Shown: positions 51,012 through 61,244, numbered from the stretch's first letter. The stretch: 64,000 nucleotides of DNA from Muribaculaceae bacterium (GCA_023663365.1 JAMPHP010000001.1:1257425-1321424), one strand, 5' to 3'. The notes: a model not told the origin generated them from the letters alone. Program-made: numbers and translations.

Positions 51012-53318
51012 TTAGAACGGGTATCCGATGGCGAGGTGGAATGCGAGTGATTTGCCGAATGAGGGCATGTTGTAGTAGCCGCCGTGGCCGGTGTTGTAGG
51101 GGGCGTGTATGCCAATGCCGAGGTCGCCTCTGATCACGAGCATACTGATGTCGAGGCGGAGGCCCACGCCCGTGCCGAGTGCGATGTCGCGGAGGAAGGA
51201 TGAGGCTTTGAGTGTGCCGCCGGGTCGCATCGGGTCGTCTTTAAGAAGCCACACGTTGCCGGCGTCGATGAATGCGGCGCCATGTAGCGGGCCGAAGATG
51301 GGGAAGCGGTACTCGATGTTTGCCTCAAACTTGAATGTACCCGTTCGGTCGAAATTCTCTTCGGGGGTTCCTTCGGGGGCTTTGTAGCTGCCCGGGCCTA
51401 TGGAGCGGACTGTGAAGGCACGCACGGAGTTGGCACCGCCCACATAGAACTGCTCGGAGTAGGGCACTTGCGAAGAGTTGCCATAGGCGTGTGCGGCTCC
51501 GACTGCCACGCGGCTTACTATCCAGTTGTCGCCTCGGCCCACGCGACGGCCATACACGAGTTGGGTCTGGCCTTTGACGAACTGTGAGAATGGCGTGCCG
51601 AAGAGCTCCTTTTCTCCTTTCTTCCCGCAGGCACGGTATATGCCCCAGAAGATATTACCGGCTTCCTGGATGGTGAATTGCCAGTTGAGGGTGTTGCGGC
51701 TGTCGAATGTGCGGTCGTAGACGTAGGAGTAGATCATCTGAGGGATGAACTGGCTCTTGAAGCTCTGTGCCACGGCGGGGTTCGCCTCCATGATAGAGTC
51801 GAAGTCGGCGGTGGTGTGCATGAGGTTGGTGTAGGTGAGCTTGAAGAGTGTGAGAGTATTCTGCACATGACGTCGGACGCGCCAGTCGTAGTTGACGGAT
51901 GCGTTGAACTGCGCCATCTTGAAGTAATGCGGGCGGTTGAGGAGGTCGGCATTGAGCTGGAAGCGGGTCCAGTTGAGCTGAAAACGGCTTCGCGGGATGA
52001 ACTTCGGAGCGAGCAGTCGCGGGAAAGCGAGCGAGCCGGTGATGCCTACTTCGTAGGAGTTGAATGCGGAGCGTCGGCCGCTGCCGGTCTGCCACTCGTA
52101 GGTGCCGGTGAGCTTGACAGAGAGCTGTTCGCCACCGCCGAAGAGGTTTTTGTTGGTCACGCCGAAGGTGAGGCCGGGGCCTATATAGCTGTTTGACTTC
52201 GATGAGGCGTTGACTTCGAGCGAGGTCTCCAGCGGAGAGTCGAATTTGCAGTATATATCGACGTTGAGCCTGTGCGCTGCCATGTCGGCGGTGTCGGGCA
52301 CGGCCTCTATATTGATGGTGTTGAATATGCCGAGGCGCGAGAGATTTGTCTGGGTGCGGTCCATATTGCGAACGGAGAATGTGCGCCCGGGCCTGAATGA
52401 TATGCACTCGGCAATGGAGTTGCGACGCAGGCGCGAGGGTTGCATCTGTATGAGCGTGGCCCGTGGTAGCGCTATGGTGTCGGGTGTGCCTCCGCCCTGG
52501 TTGCGGTCGACGTGCACTGTGACCTTCCCTGTGGTGTAGGGTGCGATGGCAAATGCGGGGATGTTCGATGCGAGCATCATCTTAAGGGCGATGTGGCCGG
52601 GGCGGGCTACGCTGTCGGCAAGATACTCGATGAACTCGGGGCGGAAGAAGTAGTAGCCTCGGTTGCGGAGCTTGTTGGTGATGCGTGTGCGCGCCGTGGC
52701 GAGCGAGTCGGTGCTGTATCGCGGCGAGCGGGCTGTGAGGTAGGTGTCGGTGCGGGCGAGCGAGTCGACCAGATGCCCGAGCCGGGTGGTGTCGGGGAGG
52801 AGCATCACGGTGTCGATGGGGTAGGCTTTGCCGGGGTCTACGGAGTAGAGAATTTTTGCCTTCTTGCGGTTTTTGCCCTGCACGAGTTCGTAGGTGGCGG
52901 TGCCGCGGAAGTAACCGTTGTTGTCGAGGATTTGCTCAATCATGTGCGTGCGCACTTCCGGCCGCACGTCGGATACGAGGACTGGCTCCTCCACGAGTTT
53001 TTCATATAGCCAGTGGCGTAGGCCTTTGGGCGGATTGGGCCAGTTGTTGTAGACCCACAGCCCCAGGGGGAAGGGGTAGCGCCATCCGATGAGCTTGATA
53101 TAGTTGTTGGGCGCCACATCTACGGCGCTCTTTATCTGCGAGCTGATTGCGGGGGCTATCTTCTGGCTGTCGGCAGGGGCTATCTGCACCTTCTTTACGC
53201 CGGTGTAGAGGATTTCGTCGTCGGGAATGCGCCTTGTGGTGGAGCACGAGGAGAATATGGCGACGGAGATGGCAGCGGCAATAACCGCTACTGCGAGTAT
53301 GCGGAGTCTTGCTTTCAT
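51012..53318 (-). CDS. TamL: lipoprotein form of the Omp85/TamA outer-membrane assembly factor
   Basis: The 768-residue protein begins with a leader ending FSSC (Cys25), so it should be lipidated, unlike TamA of proteobacteria. POTRA-like repeats follow (about 35-370), for example DNNGYFRGTATYELVQGKNR and NKLRNRGYYFFRPEFIEYL. The C-terminal half is an Omp85 barrel with NLFGGGEQLSVKLTGTYEWQ, VGGANSVRAFTVRSIGPGSY (the inner-barrel motif) and the closing SLAFHLAIGYPF. It pairs with TamB upstream, whose stop overlaps its start by four bases. Together they help insert or move outer-membrane components. In Bacteroidetes this lipoprotein variant is known as TamL. Confidence 0.9.
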   Translation of the reverse strand: MKARLRILAVAVIAAAISVAIFSSCSTTRRIPDDEILYTGVKKVQIAPADSQKIAPAISSQIKSAVDVAPNNYIKLIGWRYPFPLGLWVYNNWPNPPKGLRHWLYEKLVEEPVLVSDVRPEVRTHMIEQILDNNGYFRGTATYELVQGKNRKKAKILYSVDPGKAYPIDTVMLLPDTTRLGHLVDSLARTDTYLTARSPRYSTDSLATARTRITNKLRNRGYYFFRPEFIEYLADSVARPGHIALKMMLASNIPAFAIAPYTTGKVTVHVDRNQGGGTPDTIALPRATLIQMQPSRLRRNSIAECISFRPGRTFSVRNMDRTQTNLSRLGIFNTINIEAVPDTADMAAHRLNVDIYCKFDSPLETSLEVNASSKSNSYIGPGLTFGVTNKNLFGGGEQLSVKLTGTYEWQTGSGRRSAFNSYEVGITGSLAFPRLLAPKFIPRSRFQLNWTRFQLNADLLNRPHYFKMAQFNASVNYDWRVRRHVQNTLTLFKLTYTNLMHTTADFDSIMEANPAVAQSFKSQFIPQMIYSYVYDRTFDSRNTLNWQFTIQEAGNIFWGIYRACGKKGEKELFGTPFSQFVKGQTQLVYGRRVGRGDNWIVSRVAVGAAHAYGNSSQVPYSEQFYVGGANSVRAFTVRSIGPGSYKAPEGTPEENFDRTGTFKFEANIEYRFPIFGPLHGAAFIDAGNVWLLKDDPMRPGGTLKASSFLRDIALGTGVGLRLDISMLVIRGDLGIGIHAPYNTGHGGYYNMPSFGKSLAFHLAIGYPF

Positions 53319-56300
53319 TTGCTTTCGTTTTCGGGGGTTGATGAAGAGTCGGCAGCCTGTGCGGCCTCGGCTTTTGATTTGCGCTCTTCGCGGCGGCGGA
53401 CCACCGACGGCGGCAGGAACATGTCGCCGAGTCGGCTGAGTTTACGGCGGTACACGAAGCCGACGCCGGTCTGGGTGATTTCGCCCTCGAGGATGCTTTC
53501 GTAGCCGGTGTGGCGGAAGAGGCGCACGTACATGGTGCGCTGGGTGTTGAGGAAGTACTCGAAGGAGATGTCGTTGATGAGGTTCTGCGAGAAGTTCTCG
53601 TCGGCATCGGCGTCGGTGCTGTAGTTGCCCCCCACCACGATTTTGAAGCGGTCGTTGAAGAGCGACTTCGACACCTGGTAGGAGTAGCGCATGGTCGATG
53701 AGGTGCTGCCATTGACGGTGCGGTCGTACTGGTCTATACCGAATGAGAGGTCTATGCCCTTGATATTGTTGGCGGCCCAGGAGTTGACCTGCGATTCGAG
53801 GAAAGAGAACAGCGGATTTCCCGACAGCGATGCGTTGCCTTTTGTGCCGGGTCCGGTGTAGGTGTTGTAGAGGAGCATGTTCATGGCCTGGTTGGCACGC
53901 TGCTCGGGCGACATCGACTCGAGCTCGTTGGCCACGGTCATGTCGTCGTTAGTGCTCAGGTCGAAAGCCACGTTCATGCGGTTGAGAGTGCCGGTCACGC
54001 TCAGGAGCACGTTGAAGTTGACGAGGCGTGAGTTCTGTCCGCTTTGTGTCACGTTGGCCTTGAGCACATCGGTGGCGTGGACGTTGAGCGTTGGGTTCAT
54101 CATATCGCCTGTAAAGGCCACGTAGCTGCCGTCGTCGAAAGTGAAGTACTTCTCCGACATGAAAGGCGGGGTGTAGCGCACGAAGCCCTTGTCGATGTTG
54201 AGTCGACCTGTCAGGCGCCCGGCATCGAGGGGAGTCATGGCGTAGGTGAGAGTGCCGTTGCTCTGCAGTTGCACGCGGTTTTTGCCGTCGGCCGAGAGAT
54301 CGACGTTGAGGATGGAGCCGTCTTCAATGTTGAGCTTGGCATCGAGGAAGAGTGCCATGCCGCTGCGCGTGAGGCTGTCGGCCTCTGCCACAGCCACGGA
54401 GTCGGTGAAGTTGACGAACTTCACCATCTCGGAGTTGGAGCGGTTGGCTATGGTGTTGGTGGCATCGGGTATTACGTAAGTCACGTTAGTGCCAGAAAGG
54501 ATAGATAGGTCGGCATCGACGTTGAGGAGCTGCATACTGCCGTGAGCGTTGGCATCGAGCGAGATGTATGCCTTGCCGAATATATCGGCCCCCTTGCGGG
54601 CTCGGTCGGTGTTGACGAGCATCATGTTTCTGGCCTTAAGACCGAGGTTCAGGCGAGCGTTTGCCATGTCGGAGATGTCGACGGTGCCGTCGACGTACAG
54701 CGGATTGTCGTTGCAACCTCGGATTGCGAATTTATCGAAGTGCACCACATTGTCGCGAACCTCGATAGAGTCGGTGCTGAAAGTATATGGCTGGCCGGTG
54801 AGGGCGAGACTTACGGCGGTGGAGTCGAAGTCGATCCAACCGTTGATTTCGGGCTTGGCATCGCTGCCCGAGATTTTCATCTTGCCGTTGAGCATACCAC
54901 GCACGGTGCCTGTGCCGGGTGGCAGGAAGGGGTTGACTGTGGCAAGCGGGAAGTGAATCATCGCGAAGTCGAGGTCGAGCGGCGAAGTGCGTGTGCTGTC
55001 GTTCAGGGCTCCCGACAGTGTCATGGTCTTGAAGCCGTCGACGTACAGGTCGGCGTTGGCGTTGATAGAGCCGGAGGGAGTTGCGGCGGCATCGAATACG
55101 ACCTTGAAATCGGCCACTTTCTGCTTGCCGTAGATGAAGTTGGTGATGCCGGCCGAGCCCTGTCCCACGAAGAGATTGTCGTGGCGGTTGATGCGCATGT
55201 CGGCACTTACGTCGCCTTTCATTGGCGGCGCGAAGGGGTTGAGCGAAATCCAGTCGGAGATGTGGATGTCGGAGAGTTGCACGATGAGATCTTCCTGTCC
55301 GGCGTGGTGTGTGCTTGTGCTGTCGGCGGCAGCCTCATCGGTGTATATTGCCAGGGAGCTGTCGTCGCCTTTCATGTGGAGGTTGGCGTCGATGTGGCTG
55401 TCGGGCACTCGGTAGCTTATGAAGTTGTCGGGGTTGACGGTCCATTTCTGATAGCCGATGACGGGCTTGAAGGGATCAATGGAAACTGTGAGGGTGGAGT
55501 CGGCATGAGAGGCGAGTGCCCGGAGGCCGAACTCGAAGCCGGTCTTGCCGGCGAGATTTTCCTGATGGAGGCCGAGGCGAGCCTGATTGCCTTCAACAAA
55601 TCCTTTGACAACAAGGTCGTGCCACTGGTCGAGGTTGCCCGGGCGGTTCTGCACGCCGGCGCTGAAGTGCAGGTGCTCGCCGTGCTGCTTCGCTCCGATG
55701 AAGATTGAATCAAGGCGCATCGAACCTGTGGTGAAGCGAATTACGCGCCCGTCGATGGCGAGTATGCTGTCGTTGTCGGCGCTGAGGTTGAAGCTCTTCA
55801 CGGCCATTTTCGATGGGGCAAGGATGTCGTTGACGAGGTTGGAGTTGCCGCCGTTTATGTGTAGTGCGAATGGTGGCAGTTGGCGCCCGATTGTATCGAC
55901 ATCGATAGAGTAGAGTGCCAGCTGCTCGGATAGCACGCTGCCTGCACGGCCGAAGCCCGCAGCAAGACTGTCGATGCCGCATGGCGAGCTGAAAGTGGCG
56001 GAGAGGTCGCGGTTGACAACGCTGAGGTTTGTGGCGCTGTCGGAGGCGTTGAGGTGTGCGTCGATGTCCGACAGGCCGATGGTGCCGCTTATGCGTGCGA
56101 AGTAAAGGTCGTCGACGATGAGGTGTGCGTTGATGTCGTTTTTGCCGGGGCCAATTGTGGCATCGGCAGTTGCGCTCATTTCAATCGACGACGGGTCGGC
56201 CGCAAACCGGAGGGCGTAGAGGTCGATATGCCTGCCGTCGACTTTCGCTGTCCATGTGTAGGTGTCGCCGTCGAGATTACCCCAGGCGTCAAGGCTGATG

Positions 56301-58159
56301 TCGGCATTGGGGTCGGCTGAGTTAAGCGCTACCGAGGCCTGACCGTCGGCAAGGTTGGCGTGGAGCGTAATATCGCGATATGTGACACCGGCATACTGAG
56401 CCTTGTCGATGGCGGCATCGGCTTCTATGGCGGTGCTTTTTTTGAAGGGATCGTAGCCGTGCCCCTTGGCGTTGACCGATGCGGTGACAGCACCCACGCC
56501 GAGCGAGGGCATGAATGCCTGCACGGGGAAGTCTTTTGTGGCCACGGTTGCCTGATAGCTCTCGTGCGATGCGTTCCAGCGGCCGTTCAGGCGGATGTCT
56601 CCGCTTGATGTGGCCGCACGCAGGCGCCCGTCGACCGTGCCGCCCGTCATGGCCACACTGCCGTTGAGGCTCATCGGCGGCACATTGAGGCTGCGTGCCG
56701 TGGCCGGGTCGAGAAGTTTGTTCTTGATGGCGTTTACGTTGATGATATTGCCTTTGAGGTCGACTTTGCCGGCGAGTCGATCGGCTTGCATCATATTGTC
56801 GATGTAGCCCGAGGCGGTGAGGTTTACGCACCTGTTGAGGCGCAGCGAGAGCTCGGCGATGTCGAGGTGCCCGGTGGTGCCCTGAACGTCGGCATCGAGA
56901 AGGATGTCGTCGGCCGACGGAATGGCAGAGAGGTACGGGCGCCCGATGGGGAACATCATGGCGAGGTCGGCGGGAGCGAATGAACCGTCGAGCCTCAAGG
57001 CCAGGGGCAGGGTAGGGTCTGAGGCCATGTCGCCCATGCCGAGGAGACCGCTGAAAGCCGCGGAGGTTCCTTCGCGGGTGTTGAGAGTCATGTCGCTGAG
57101 TTGCAAGCCGATGGAGTCGATAGCGAGAGTGCCGTCGACGCTCAGTGCCACACCGCAGCGCTCGGTGCCGCGGAGACTCAGCGGGAGCTTGATATTTTGG
57201 GCGCAGTTGTAGAAGTGGCTTACGCGCAGGTCGAGACTGTCCACCTCAATGCAAGCGAAGTCGAGGCCGGGCTGTGGCACATGCCCCGCTGTGGTATAGA
57301 GCGCGTGTGAGCGGCTGAAGGCAATGCTGTCGATTTCTATAACCCACGGCGCCTGAGCGGTGCTGTCGGCACTCGCCGGGCTTTCGTCGGCTACAGGGTA
57401 AGGACCGGCGGCTGCTACCGCTGCGGAGTCGGGTGCTATGTAGCGCGCATCGAGGGCGCTGCCGCCGAAGTATTTCAGGTCGATGCGCTGCTTGTACAGG
57501 TCGATTGAAGCGTTGGCTACCGTCGCCCCTGTGATGGTAGCCGAGAGGGTGTCGATTGCCGGCATCAGCCGCATGGTGTAGTTGAAGTCATCAAGATTGA
57601 GCCGCTTGACCTTGATACTCATGCGCGTGGGAGGTGACGGCGGCTTTGGTGCCGAAGTGTCGGGACTGAGAAATATACCTAGCCGTCCGCCTTTGATAGT
57701 GCCGCTGTCGAGTGTGATGGCCATATCGGATAGCGCCACCGAAGCGGGGGCGAGCCCAAGGCTGTCGGCAGCGATTGTCATATACATCACAGAGTCGGGT
57801 GAGCCCATCCTATAGCGGGCATCGGTGAGAATGGCACGGTTGATTTCGACACGACCGCCGAGCAGGGGCAGCAGAGCCACATCGACATCGGCACTTTCAG
57901 CGGATACGAGAGTGTCGCCTTGCTGTGTCATGGCAAGGCCGCCTATGGCCACATTGAGAGGGAAGCGGAGCCGGAAGCTGTCGAGGCTCAACTCGGTGCC
58001 ATCGCCTTTGTTCACAATTTTCAGTGCTGCCTGCCGCATCATTTCCTGCGACCAGGGAGAGTAGAGCAGCAGAACGATGCCGCACAGAAGCAGCACAAGA
58101 GCAATCGCCACATAGGCGACCGCTCCAAAAATCCTGTGTATAATTACCTTAGCTTTCAA
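53315..58159 (-). CDS. tamB: TamB-like translocation and assembly module protein (AsmA/DUF490)
   Basis: The 1614-residue protein has one N-terminal membrane helix (about 12-34). A very long chain of beta-strands then spans the periplasm, with repeated patterns such as ANLADGQASVALNSADPNAD. The C-terminal TamB/DUF490 domain (about 1130-1560) includes LSGNPLFSFLESQVNSWAAN and KSLFNDRFKIVVGGNYSTD. It is the inner-membrane partner of TamL and may carry lipids or barrel proteins to the outer membrane. The overlap with tamL and its size agree with the family. The last about 50 residues are charged and Ala/Glu-rich. Confidence 0.92.
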   Translation of the reverse strand: MKAKVIIHRIFGAVAYVAIALVLLLCGIVLLLYSPWSQEMMRQAALKIVNKGDGTELSLDSFRLRFPLNVAIGGLAMTQQGDTLVSAESADVDVALLPLLGGRVEINRAILTDARYRMGSPDSVMYMTIAADSLGLAPASVALSDMAITLDSGTIKGGRLGIFLSPDTSAPKPPSPPTRMSIKVKRLNLDDFNYTMRLMPAIDTLSATITGATVANASIDLYKQRIDLKYFGGSALDARYIAPDSAAVAAAGPYPVADESPASADSTAQAPWVIEIDSIAFSRSHALYTTAGHVPQPGLDFACIEVDSLDLRVSHFYNCAQNIKLPLSLRGTERCGVALSVDGTLAIDSIGLQLSDMTLNTREGTSAAFSGLLGMGDMASDPTLPLALRLDGSFAPADLAMMFPIGRPYLSAIPSADDILLDADVQGTTGHLDIAELSLRLNRCVNLTASGYIDNMMQADRLAGKVDLKGNIINVNAIKNKLLDPATARSLNVPPMSLNGSVAMTGGTVDGRLRAATSSGDIRLNGRWNASHESYQATVATKDFPVQAFMPSLGVGAVTASVNAKGHGYDPFKKSTAIEADAAIDKAQYAGVTYRDITLHANLADGQASVALNSADPNADISLDAWGNLDGDTYTWTAKVDGRHIDLYALRFAADPSSIEMSATADATIGPGKNDINAHLIVDDLYFARISGTIGLSDIDAHLNASDSATNLSVVNRDLSATFSSPCGIDSLAAGFGRAGSVLSEQLALYSIDVDTIGRQLPPFALHINGGNSNLVNDILAPSKMAVKSFNLSADNDSILAIDGRVIRFTTGSMRLDSIFIGAKQHGEHLHFSAGVQNRPGNLDQWHDLVVKGFVEGNQARLGLHQENLAGKTGFEFGLRALASHADSTLTVSIDPFKPVIGYQKWTVNPDNFISYRVPDSHIDANLHMKGDDSSLAIYTDEAAADSTSTHHAGQEDLIVQLSDIHISDWISLNPFAPPMKGDVSADMRINRHDNLFVGQGSAGITNFIYGKQKVADFKVVFDAAATPSGSINANADLYVDGFKTMTLSGALNDSTRTSPLDLDFAMIHFPLATVNPFLPPGTGTVRGMLNGKMKISGSDAKPEINGWIDFDSTAVSLALTGQPYTFSTDSIEVRDNVVHFDKFAIRGCNDNPLYVDGTVDISDMANARLNLGLKARNMMLVNTDRARKGADIFGKAYISLDANAHGSMQLLNVDADLSILSGTNVTYVIPDATNTIANRSNSEMVKFVNFTDSVAVAEADSLTRSGMALFLDAKLNIEDGSILNVDLSADGKNRVQLQSNGTLTYAMTPLDAGRLTGRLNIDKGFVRYTPPFMSEKYFTFDDGSYVAFTGDMMNPTLNVHATDVLKANVTQSGQNSRLVNFNVLLSVTGTLNRMNVAFDLSTNDDMTVANELESMSPEQRANQAMNMLLYNTYTGPGTKGNASLSGNPLFSFLESQVNSWAANNIKGIDLSFGIDQYDRTVNGSTSSTMRYSYQVSKSLFNDRFKIVVGGNYSTDADADENFSQNLINDISFEYFLNTQRTMYVRLFRHTGYESILEGEITQTGVGFVYRRKLSRLGDMFLPPSVVRRREERKSKAEAAQAADSSSTPENESK

Positions 58160-58240
58160 CTTGCCTTAAGTGATGAAATTCGCACTGTGATGAATTACTT
58201 TCTAAACGCTAAGGACTCGCGCTTGGTTCGCACCGCAGTG

Positions 58241-59566
58241 CTACATTTTCAACTGAGTCACCCTCACCCGGGTGTTCTTGATTTTGTGTGGTGCCACGGC
58301 AAGCACTGTTTCACGTGCTTTGGCGGCAGGGACAGCCACGTAGGCGTGGTGGTCGGCAAGGTCGATGCGGCCTACCTCATCGCTCCGGAGGCCGCCTTTG
58401 TGGATAAGGAAGCCGGCGATGTCGCCTCGTGAGATTTTCTCTTTTTTACCGGCATTGAAGAAGAGTGTCGCCACTTCCGACGGCTTTACAGAGCCCTTAC
58501 CCTCGGGCCAATAAGCGTCGAGAGCCGGGAAGAAGTCGGGCAACTTGTCGCTGTCCGAAATGATGGCGTATGCCTCGCCGCTCCGCCCCATGCGGGCTGT
58601 ACGGCCGTTGCGGTGTGTAAGAGCCTCAGGCGAGGATGGCAGATGGTAGTGCACGACTGCGTCGACACCGCTGATGTCGAGGCCTCTGGCTGCAAGGTCG
58701 GTCGATACGAGCATGGGCGTGGTGCCGTTGGCAAAGAGAGTAAGGGCGCGCTCGCGGCCATCCTGCTCAAGGCCACCGTGGTAGAGCCCGATAGGGAAGC
58801 CTCGCTTGTGCAAGTGCTCGAACACGCGCTGTGCGGCATCGCGATGGTTGACGAATATCATCACCCTGCGACCACTGAGATCGTGGAGCAAGGCATCGAG
58901 GGTCTCGAGTTTGTCGGCCGAAGGGCTGTCGACGCGCCTGAAGCAGATGTCGGGTACCACCGTCTCGCTGTCGGCGGCGGCATAGTCGAAGATTTCTATA
59001 TCGCCCTTGCCAAGGAAGTCGGGCAGCTCGGCAAGTTTGGTGGCCGAGGTGAGAATAAGGGTCGAAAGCGCACGCAGACGCCCGGCTATGGCCTTCATCT
59101 CTGCAAGAAAACCGAGTTCGAGCGATTTGTCGTATTCGTCGAGTACGAGAGCCTGCACCGAATATAGGCTCAGGTGGCCGCGCTTGATGTGGTCGAGCAA
59201 GCGGCCCGGAGTGGCTACGATGATGTCGGGCGACCCGCCGAGCGAGTTCACCTCGGTCTCCATAGGGTGACCGCCGTAGAGAACTGCCGTCTTCATCTCG
59301 GGAGCAGCCACAGCCCTCACCGTCTCATAGACCTGCAGCGCAAGCTCGCGTGTAGGCGCGAGCACGAGCCCTTTCACGCCATCGGCCTCGGGGCGCAAGG
59401 CCCTGAGAAAAGCGAGTGTGAAGGCGAGCGTCTTGCCACTGCCTGTGGGTGAGAGCAGAAGCAGGCGCGCCGGCAGGCTCACCTTGGTCATAGCACTCTG
59501 CATAGGCGTGAGGTGAGCGATGCCGAGGCGGTCGGCTGCGCGCGCGATGATGGTCTTGGCCGTCAT
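58241..59566 (-). CDS. DEAD-box RNA helicase with DbpA-like C-terminal RNA-binding domain
   Basis: The 441-residue protein has the DEAD-box core: LLSPTGSGKTLAF (motif I, about 34-46), APTRELALQV (Ia), LVLDEYDKSLE (motif II, here DEYD rather than DEAD), TSATKL (III), and VSTDLAARGLDISGVDAVVH with HRNGRTARMGRSG (V and VI). The C-terminal about 75 residues (KKEKISRGDIAGFLIHKGGL and VAVPAAKARETVL) match the DbpA RNA-binding domain, which in DbpA binds 23S rRNA. It probably acts in large-subunit assembly. Its ATG overlaps the thioredoxin stop (TGATG). Confidence 0.92.
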   Translation of the reverse strand: MTAKTIIARAADRLGIAHLTPMQSAMTKVSLPARLLLLSPTGSGKTLAFTLAFLRALRPEADGVKGLVLAPTRELALQVYETVRAVAAPEMKTAVLYGGHPMETEVNSLGGSPDIIVATPGRLLDHIKRGHLSLYSVQALVLDEYDKSLELGFLAEMKAIAGRLRALSTLILTSATKLAELPDFLGKGDIEIFDYAAADSETVVPDICFRRVDSPSADKLETLDALLHDLSGRRVMIFVNHRDAAQRVFEHLHKRGFPIGLYHGGLEQDGRERALTLFANGTTPMLVSTDLAARGLDISGVDAVVHYHLPSSPEALTHRNGRTARMGRSGEAYAIISDSDKLPDFFPALDAYWPEGKGSVKPSEVATLFFNAGKKEKISRGDIAGFLIHKGGLRSDEVGRIDLADHHAYVAVPAAKARETVLAVAPHKIKNTRVRVTQLKM

Positions 59567-60051
59567 CAAAGGTTAGCGTCGATAATAGCCTCGAACGACG
59601 ACGCGGGAAGCAGGTCGCCGGTGCCTATATATTTGAGCGACTGGCCGTCGGGGCGCAGGATGAGCACCGCAGGAATGGAGTTGCCAAGATTGTAAGCCTC
59701 GAAAAGCTCTCCGAACTTATCGACATCGACCGAGATAAAAGTGGCCTTGCCCTGATACTTGGCTGCCATCTCCTCGAGCACGGGAGTGAGAGCGCGGCAC
59801 GGACCGCACCACACGGCATTGAAATCGACCACGGTGAGCTGGCTTACTTTCACACCGGGTGCTATGAGAGCGGCATCGGTGAGCTCGAGCACCTTGCCGT
59901 CGGTAGCGACGGGAGCAAGAGTCACATCGGCCTGCTCCACAGCCTCGGTTTCCACTGCATTTACAGCCTCGGCCTCGGCAGTGCTCTTGGTGCTACACGA
60001 AGCCATGGCGCACATTGCGGCCACGCCGCAGAAAAGAACTATCTTATTCAT
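59566..60051 (-). CDS. Thioredoxin-fold lipoprotein
   Basis: The 161-residue protein has a lipoprotein leader MNKIVLFCGVAAMCAMASC (Cys19), then an Ala/Glu-rich linker (about 20-60). The thioredoxin domain has VVDFNAVWCGPCRALTPVLE with the redox pair WCGPC (about 81-85), FISVDVDKFGELFEAYN and the cis-proline loop NSIPAVLILRPDG. It should reduce or isomerise disulfides in the periplasm. It is coupled to the helicase gene by a one-base TGATG overlap, which is a curious pairing of an exported redox protein with a cytoplasmic helicase. Confidence 0.92.
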   Translation of the reverse strand: MNKIVLFCGVAAMCAMASCSTKSTAEAEAVNAVETEAVEQADVTLAPVATDGKVLELTDAALIAPGVKVSQLTVVDFNAVWCGPCRALTPVLEEMAAKYQGKATFISVDVDKFGELFEAYNLGNSIPAVLILRPDGQSLKYIGTGDLLPASSFEAIIDANL

Positions 60052-60079
60052 GTTCGTATCTATATTAATAAAGTCTGAA

Positions 60080-60116
60080 AGCGACCGCCGAAGATACGAT
60101 GCCTCCGGCGGTCGCT
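60080..60116 (-). terminator. Terminator after mdh
   Basis: An 11-base perfect stem (60080-60090 with 60106-60116) lies between mdh and the thioredoxin gene. The tail TTTCAGACTTTATT on the minus strand is T-rich. Confidence 0.7.
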
Positions 60117-60142
60117 AATATATTAACGCTTAAACGATGCTG

Positions 60143-61069
60143 TTAGTTGAGAGCGGCGTTGGTCTTGCGCACAGCAGCGGCGCTGGCAGCGAAGAGAGCT
60201 TTCTCTTCTTCGTTGAGGTCGAACTCAACGATCTTCTCGATACCGTTGCGGCCGAGGATACAGGGCACGCCGATGCAGAGGTCCTTCTCGCCGTATTCGC
60301 CGTCGAGGAGAGCCGAGCACGAAATCATACGCTTCTGGTCGCCGAGCACTGCCGATACAACCTGAGCTGCAGCAGCACCGGGAGCATACCATGCCGAAGT
60401 GCCCAGGAGCTTGGTGAGAGTGGCGCCGCCAACCATAGTGTCGGCAACGACCTTATCGAGCTGCTCTGCGGGGAGCAGGGTAGCGGCTGGCACACCGCGG
60501 TAAGAAGCGAAGCGCTTCAGAGGAATCATGGTGGTGTCGCCGTGGCCGCCGATCACGATGCCTTCCACGTCGTTGGCGTTGGCACCGAGAGCCTGGCTCA
60601 GGAAATACTTGAAGCGAGCGCTGTCGAGAGCACCGCCCATGCCGATGATGCGGTTGCGGGGAAGCTTGGTCTCGCGGTGGATGAGGTATGTCATGGTGTC
60701 CATGGGGTTGCTCACGCACACGATGATAGCGTTGGGAGAGTGAGCGAGCACATTCTCTGCAACAGAGCGCACGATGCCGGCGTTCACGCCGATGAGCTCC
60801 TCACGGGTCATGCCCGGCTTGCGGGGAATACCCGATGTGATGACAACCACGTCGGAGCCCTCTGTGCGGGAGTAGTCGTTGGTAACGCCTACAAGACGGC
60901 TGTTGAGGTCGAGGATGTTGGCTGTCTGCATGATGTCCATAGCCTTGCCTTCGGAAACACCTTCCTTGATGTCGAGGAGAACGACTTCGTCGGCCAGCTG
61001 GAAAGTTACCAGTACGTTGGCACATGTTGCGCCTACGTTGCCGGCGCCCACTACTGTTACTTTTGACAT
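60143..61069 (-). CDS. mdh: Malate dehydrogenase (LDH-like type)
   Basis: The 308-residue enzyme interconverts malate and oxaloacetate with NAD. It starts MSKVTVVGAGNVGATCANVL with the NAD fold GAGNVG (8-13). Substrate-site features are SGIPRKPGMTREEL with the oxaloacetate-specific Arg, VCVSNPMDTMTYL, the Asp-Arg pair in LDSARFKYFL and the catalytic His in VIGGHGDTTMIPL. This is the LDH-like MDH of Bacteroidetes and Chlorobi. The start at 61069 follows from the family N-terminus. A divergent promoter lies upstream, facing the tmRNA gene. Confidence 0.96.
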   Translation of the reverse strand: MSKVTVVGAGNVGATCANVLVTFQLADEVVLLDIKEGVSEGKAMDIMQTANILDLNSRLVGVTNDYSRTEGSDVVVITSGIPRKPGMTREELIGVNAGIVRSVAENVLAHSPNAIIVCVSNPMDTMTYLIHRETKLPRNRIIGMGGALDSARFKYFLSQALGANANDVEGIVIGGHGDTTMIPLKRFASYRGVPAATLLPAEQLDKVVADTMVGGATLTKLLGTSAWYAPGAAAAQVVSAVLGDQKRMISCSALLDGEYGEKDLCIGVPCILGRNGIEKIVEFDLNEEEKALFAASAAAVRKTNAALN

Positions 61070-61144
61070 AATAGTATATTGATATAAATTGGTTTGAAAC
61101 GTTGCTGTGGCATCATCACACCCGATGGATCCGATAGCCATTGG

Positions 61145-61176
61145 CAAAATTACATAAAAATTTCAGTATTCAGCAA
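61145..61176 (-). promoter_or_regulatory. Promoter for mdh
   Basis: On the minus strand TTG (61176-61174), a 21-base spacer and TAATTTTG (61152-61145) match the consensus. The leader to the ATG at 61069 would be about 70 bases. Confidence 0.55.
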
Positions 61177-61244
61177 CTTCGGTGCATAGAAAATTTTGTA
61201 AAAATTTGTTATGTTAAAAATCAATAAATAGACACCTTTGGTTT

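Noticed and set aside
54542..55708. A 388-codon plus-strand open frame
   Set aside because: It is antisense to tamB and has the repetitive Gly/Val/Glu composition of a shadow.
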